DNA of 64,000 nucleotides, from the NCBI GenBank assembly GCA_024743315.1, contig JANSWU010000001.1, forward strand, positions 744,001 to 808,000. Direction: 5' to 3'. The notes beneath the pieces were generated by a model. It was given only the letters and a program-made list of their open reading frames with translations. It was not told the origin of the DNA and ran no database searches. Source of the stretch: Hyphomonadaceae bacterium. GTDB taxonomy: Bacteria > Pseudomonadota > Alphaproteobacteria > Caulobacterales > Hyphomonadaceae. Of this stretch, positions 62,788 through 64,000 are shown piece after piece. The position numbers and the translations under genes were made by a program. The stretch's first letter is position 1; the number at the start of each line of letters is the position of its first letter.

Positions 62788-63784
62788 GGCGATCGATCTC
62801 CCCACGCCGCGGCAGATAGAAATAACCGAACCAGAAGATCAGCGTTGTCCCGGCAATCACATAGCGCGTCACGTCATCATTGATGAGCTGGCGCCCGAAG
62901 CCTTCCAAAAGGGCGGCCAGGAACAGCATGATAACTGCCCCAATGATCACCATCGCAGCTGTGTCGCCGGCGTCGCGCATCGATTCCATTCGGGTTTTTC
63001 GTCCAGGAAAGGCCACTGCTCCGCCAATCATGAAGCCGGCGGCGCCGGCCAGGATCACCGCAAACAATTCGGTCACACCGTGAATGAAGAGCCAACCGGT
63101 GAGTTCATAACCCAGCCCTTTTTGCCAGAACACGGCGTAGAAGCTGCCAAGATAGACGCCATTATAGATCAACAGAATGGCGGTCGGGGCACCAAACGCG
63201 AAGCCGAGCGCAAAGGCAAAAATCGCGATCCCGCTATTGTGTGAGAAGAGCTGTGCCGCAAACGCGCCAAGCATGTCGACAATATCGCTCCGGTCTTCAT
63301 ACAGAGTGGCGCGCAACTCGGCATATGTGGCGTTTGGATTGCGCGAGTCCCACCCGCCATGAAAGGTCCAATACCATTCATTGTCACTCAGGGTCAGGAA
63401 GAAGGCCAGTAGCGCGCCGCCAAACAGGCACAAAAAGGCCAGCAGGGTTGGTCCTTTCGCAGCGCTGACAGCCGCCGCCCAGTCGCGCGCGAAGAATTGC
63501 GCGATCCGTTCACTCATGCGCGAGCGCGTCCCGTAAACAAAGAAATAGGCCCGCGCGCACAGCGTCTCGAGATAAGCGATGACATTCTGGTCTAATGAAA
63601 TCGTTCGGGCCACGGACAATGATGAGACCGCCTGGCGGTAGAGATGCGGCAACTGTTCCAGTTCCTGGTCTGTCAGCCCATCGACGCCGCGTTTTTCGGC
63701 CTGCTGAACAATGCGATCCAGCTCTGACCAATCGGCTTCGCGCTCCTCACGGAAGCGATAGGACTTCATGACCCGATCGCTCAC
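62780..63784 (-). CDS. SpoIIM-family (stage II sporulation protein M) membrane protein
   Basis: A 334-residue protein with a soluble helical N-terminus, then about five to six spans with FHGVTELFAVILAGAAGFMIGGA-like family residues and PGRKTRMESMRDAG. Such proteins accompany DUF58 and MoxR in non-sporulating bacteria; function unclear. GTG 63784 overlaps the DUF58 stop by four bases. ATG 63769 is an alternative start. Confidence 0.87.
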   Translation of the reverse strand: MSDRVMKSYRFREEREADWSELDRIVQQAEKRGVDGLTDQELEQLPHLYRQAVSSLSVARTISLDQNVIAYLETLCARAYFFVYGTRSRMSERIAQFFARDWAAAVSAAKGPTLLAFLCLFGGALLAFFLTLSDNEWYWTFHGGWDSRNPNATYAELRATLYEDRSDIVDMLGAFAAQLFSHNSGIAIFAFALGFAFGAPTAILLIYNGVYLGSFYAVFWQKGLGYELTGWLFIHGVTELFAVILAGAAGFMIGGAVAFPGRKTRMESMRDAGDTAAMVIIGAVIMLFLAALLEGFGRQLINDDVTRYVIAGTTLIFWFGYFYLPRRGEIDRRD

Positions 63785-64000
63785 AACATTTCCCTCCGCT
63801 TAATATCGAGATAGCGCGATACCAGGTCGGCGCTAAATCGCTCGGGCCGCGTTTCGATGACTTGCACGCCGAGATGCTCGAGTTTGCGCAGAACCAGCTC
63901 GCGCTCACGCAGCAAGCCGTCCGCGATCACGGCCCGCGACACAAGGTCGGCCGTGACCGGTTCAGCTTCGATCATTTCAGCGAGTTGCTCATCTTCGAAA
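63781..64000 (-). CDS. DUF58 protein, C-terminal end (5' part right of the window)
   Basis: The frame is open to the right edge; the visible 72 or so residues include LVLRKLEHLGVQVIETRPERFSADL and SRYLDIKRREML, which match the C-terminus of DUF58 domain proteins. The in-frame ATG at 63975 is internal. It leads the RDD/SpoIIM operon, and a MoxR gene may lie further right. Confidence 0.78.
   Translation of the reverse strand, partial: FEDEQLAEMIEAEPVTADLVSRAVIADGLLRERELVLRKLEHLGVQVIETRPERFSADLVSRYLDIKRREML

Noticed and set aside
1-64000. tRNA, rRNA, CRISPR arrays, insertion sequences, phage genes
   Set aside because: No cloverleaf-like intergenic segment, repeat-spacer array, transposase or phage module was found on either strand.

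Overview
The window reads as a dense stretch of chromosome from an alphaproteobacterium of the stalked or dimorphic group (Caulobacterales/Maricaulales; a Hyphomonadaceae-like genome is my best guess). This rests on gene content: a ChpT phosphotransferase next to a CheY and a CheR-like gene, a holdfast-like hfsD/A/B/C/E set, FixL/FixJ beside cbb3 oxidase, a ChvG-type kinase, a CarD–RpoH–ClpB block, and the alphaproteobacterial divergent pair of BolA and a J-domain protein. Coding density is high, and no gap exceeds about 280 bp. I saw no rRNA, tRNA, CRISPR, prophage or insertion sequence, so the window looks like core chromosome with a few accessory operons.

Layout. 1-8.7 kb: end of an unknown beta-rich protein, acyltransferase, J-domain protein, BolA, UbiH-type hydroxylase, AmtB, FtsK and a YdcH-like small protein. 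8.8-12.4 kb: a tight three-gene operon of coiled-coil proteins of unknown function. 12.6-15.7 kb: a GMC dehydrogenase, gluconate-dehydrogenase-subunit-3-like protein and DUF1080 lipoprotein, probably for oxidising and cleaving sugars at the cell envelope. 15.7-26.2 kb: oxygen-sensing FixLJ, an extra receiver protein, a small cysteine-bearing membrane protein, and the full ccoNOQP-ccoGHIS operon for a high-affinity oxidase. 26.3-36.2 kb: stress protein, RarD, serine hydrolase, GNAT, CoA-ester lyase, NadE, flavin monooxygenase and D-aminoacylase. 36.2-36.5 kb: an intergenic block of hairpins with a 28-bp inverted repeat.

36.5-41.6 kb: RlmN, the CheR-like/CheY/ChpT module linked to CckA-CtrA signalling, and an M23 peptidase. 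41.7-48.3 kb: ClpB, RpoH, CarD, ChvG and a cyclophilin, a stress-regulation block. 48.4-56.2 kb: a polysaccharide locus with export lipoprotein, chain-length protein, P-loop partner, polymerase, two glycosyltransferases and an initiating phosphoglycosyltransferase, with no flippase or deacetylase in view. 56.4-64 kb: DUF3137 and MarR proteins, an AraC-type regulator, Hsp33, an alpha/beta hydrolase, a short CoaA-like kinase, and an RDD–SpoIIM–DUF58 operon cut by the right edge.

The least explained items are the coiled-coil operon (8784-12433), a perfect hairpin that covers the ribosome binding site of the YdcH-like gene (8411-8434), the small CxxC membrane protein between fixL and ccoN, and the repeat-rich 36.2-36.5 kb gap. 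All functional calls come from reading motifs by eye, without database searches.
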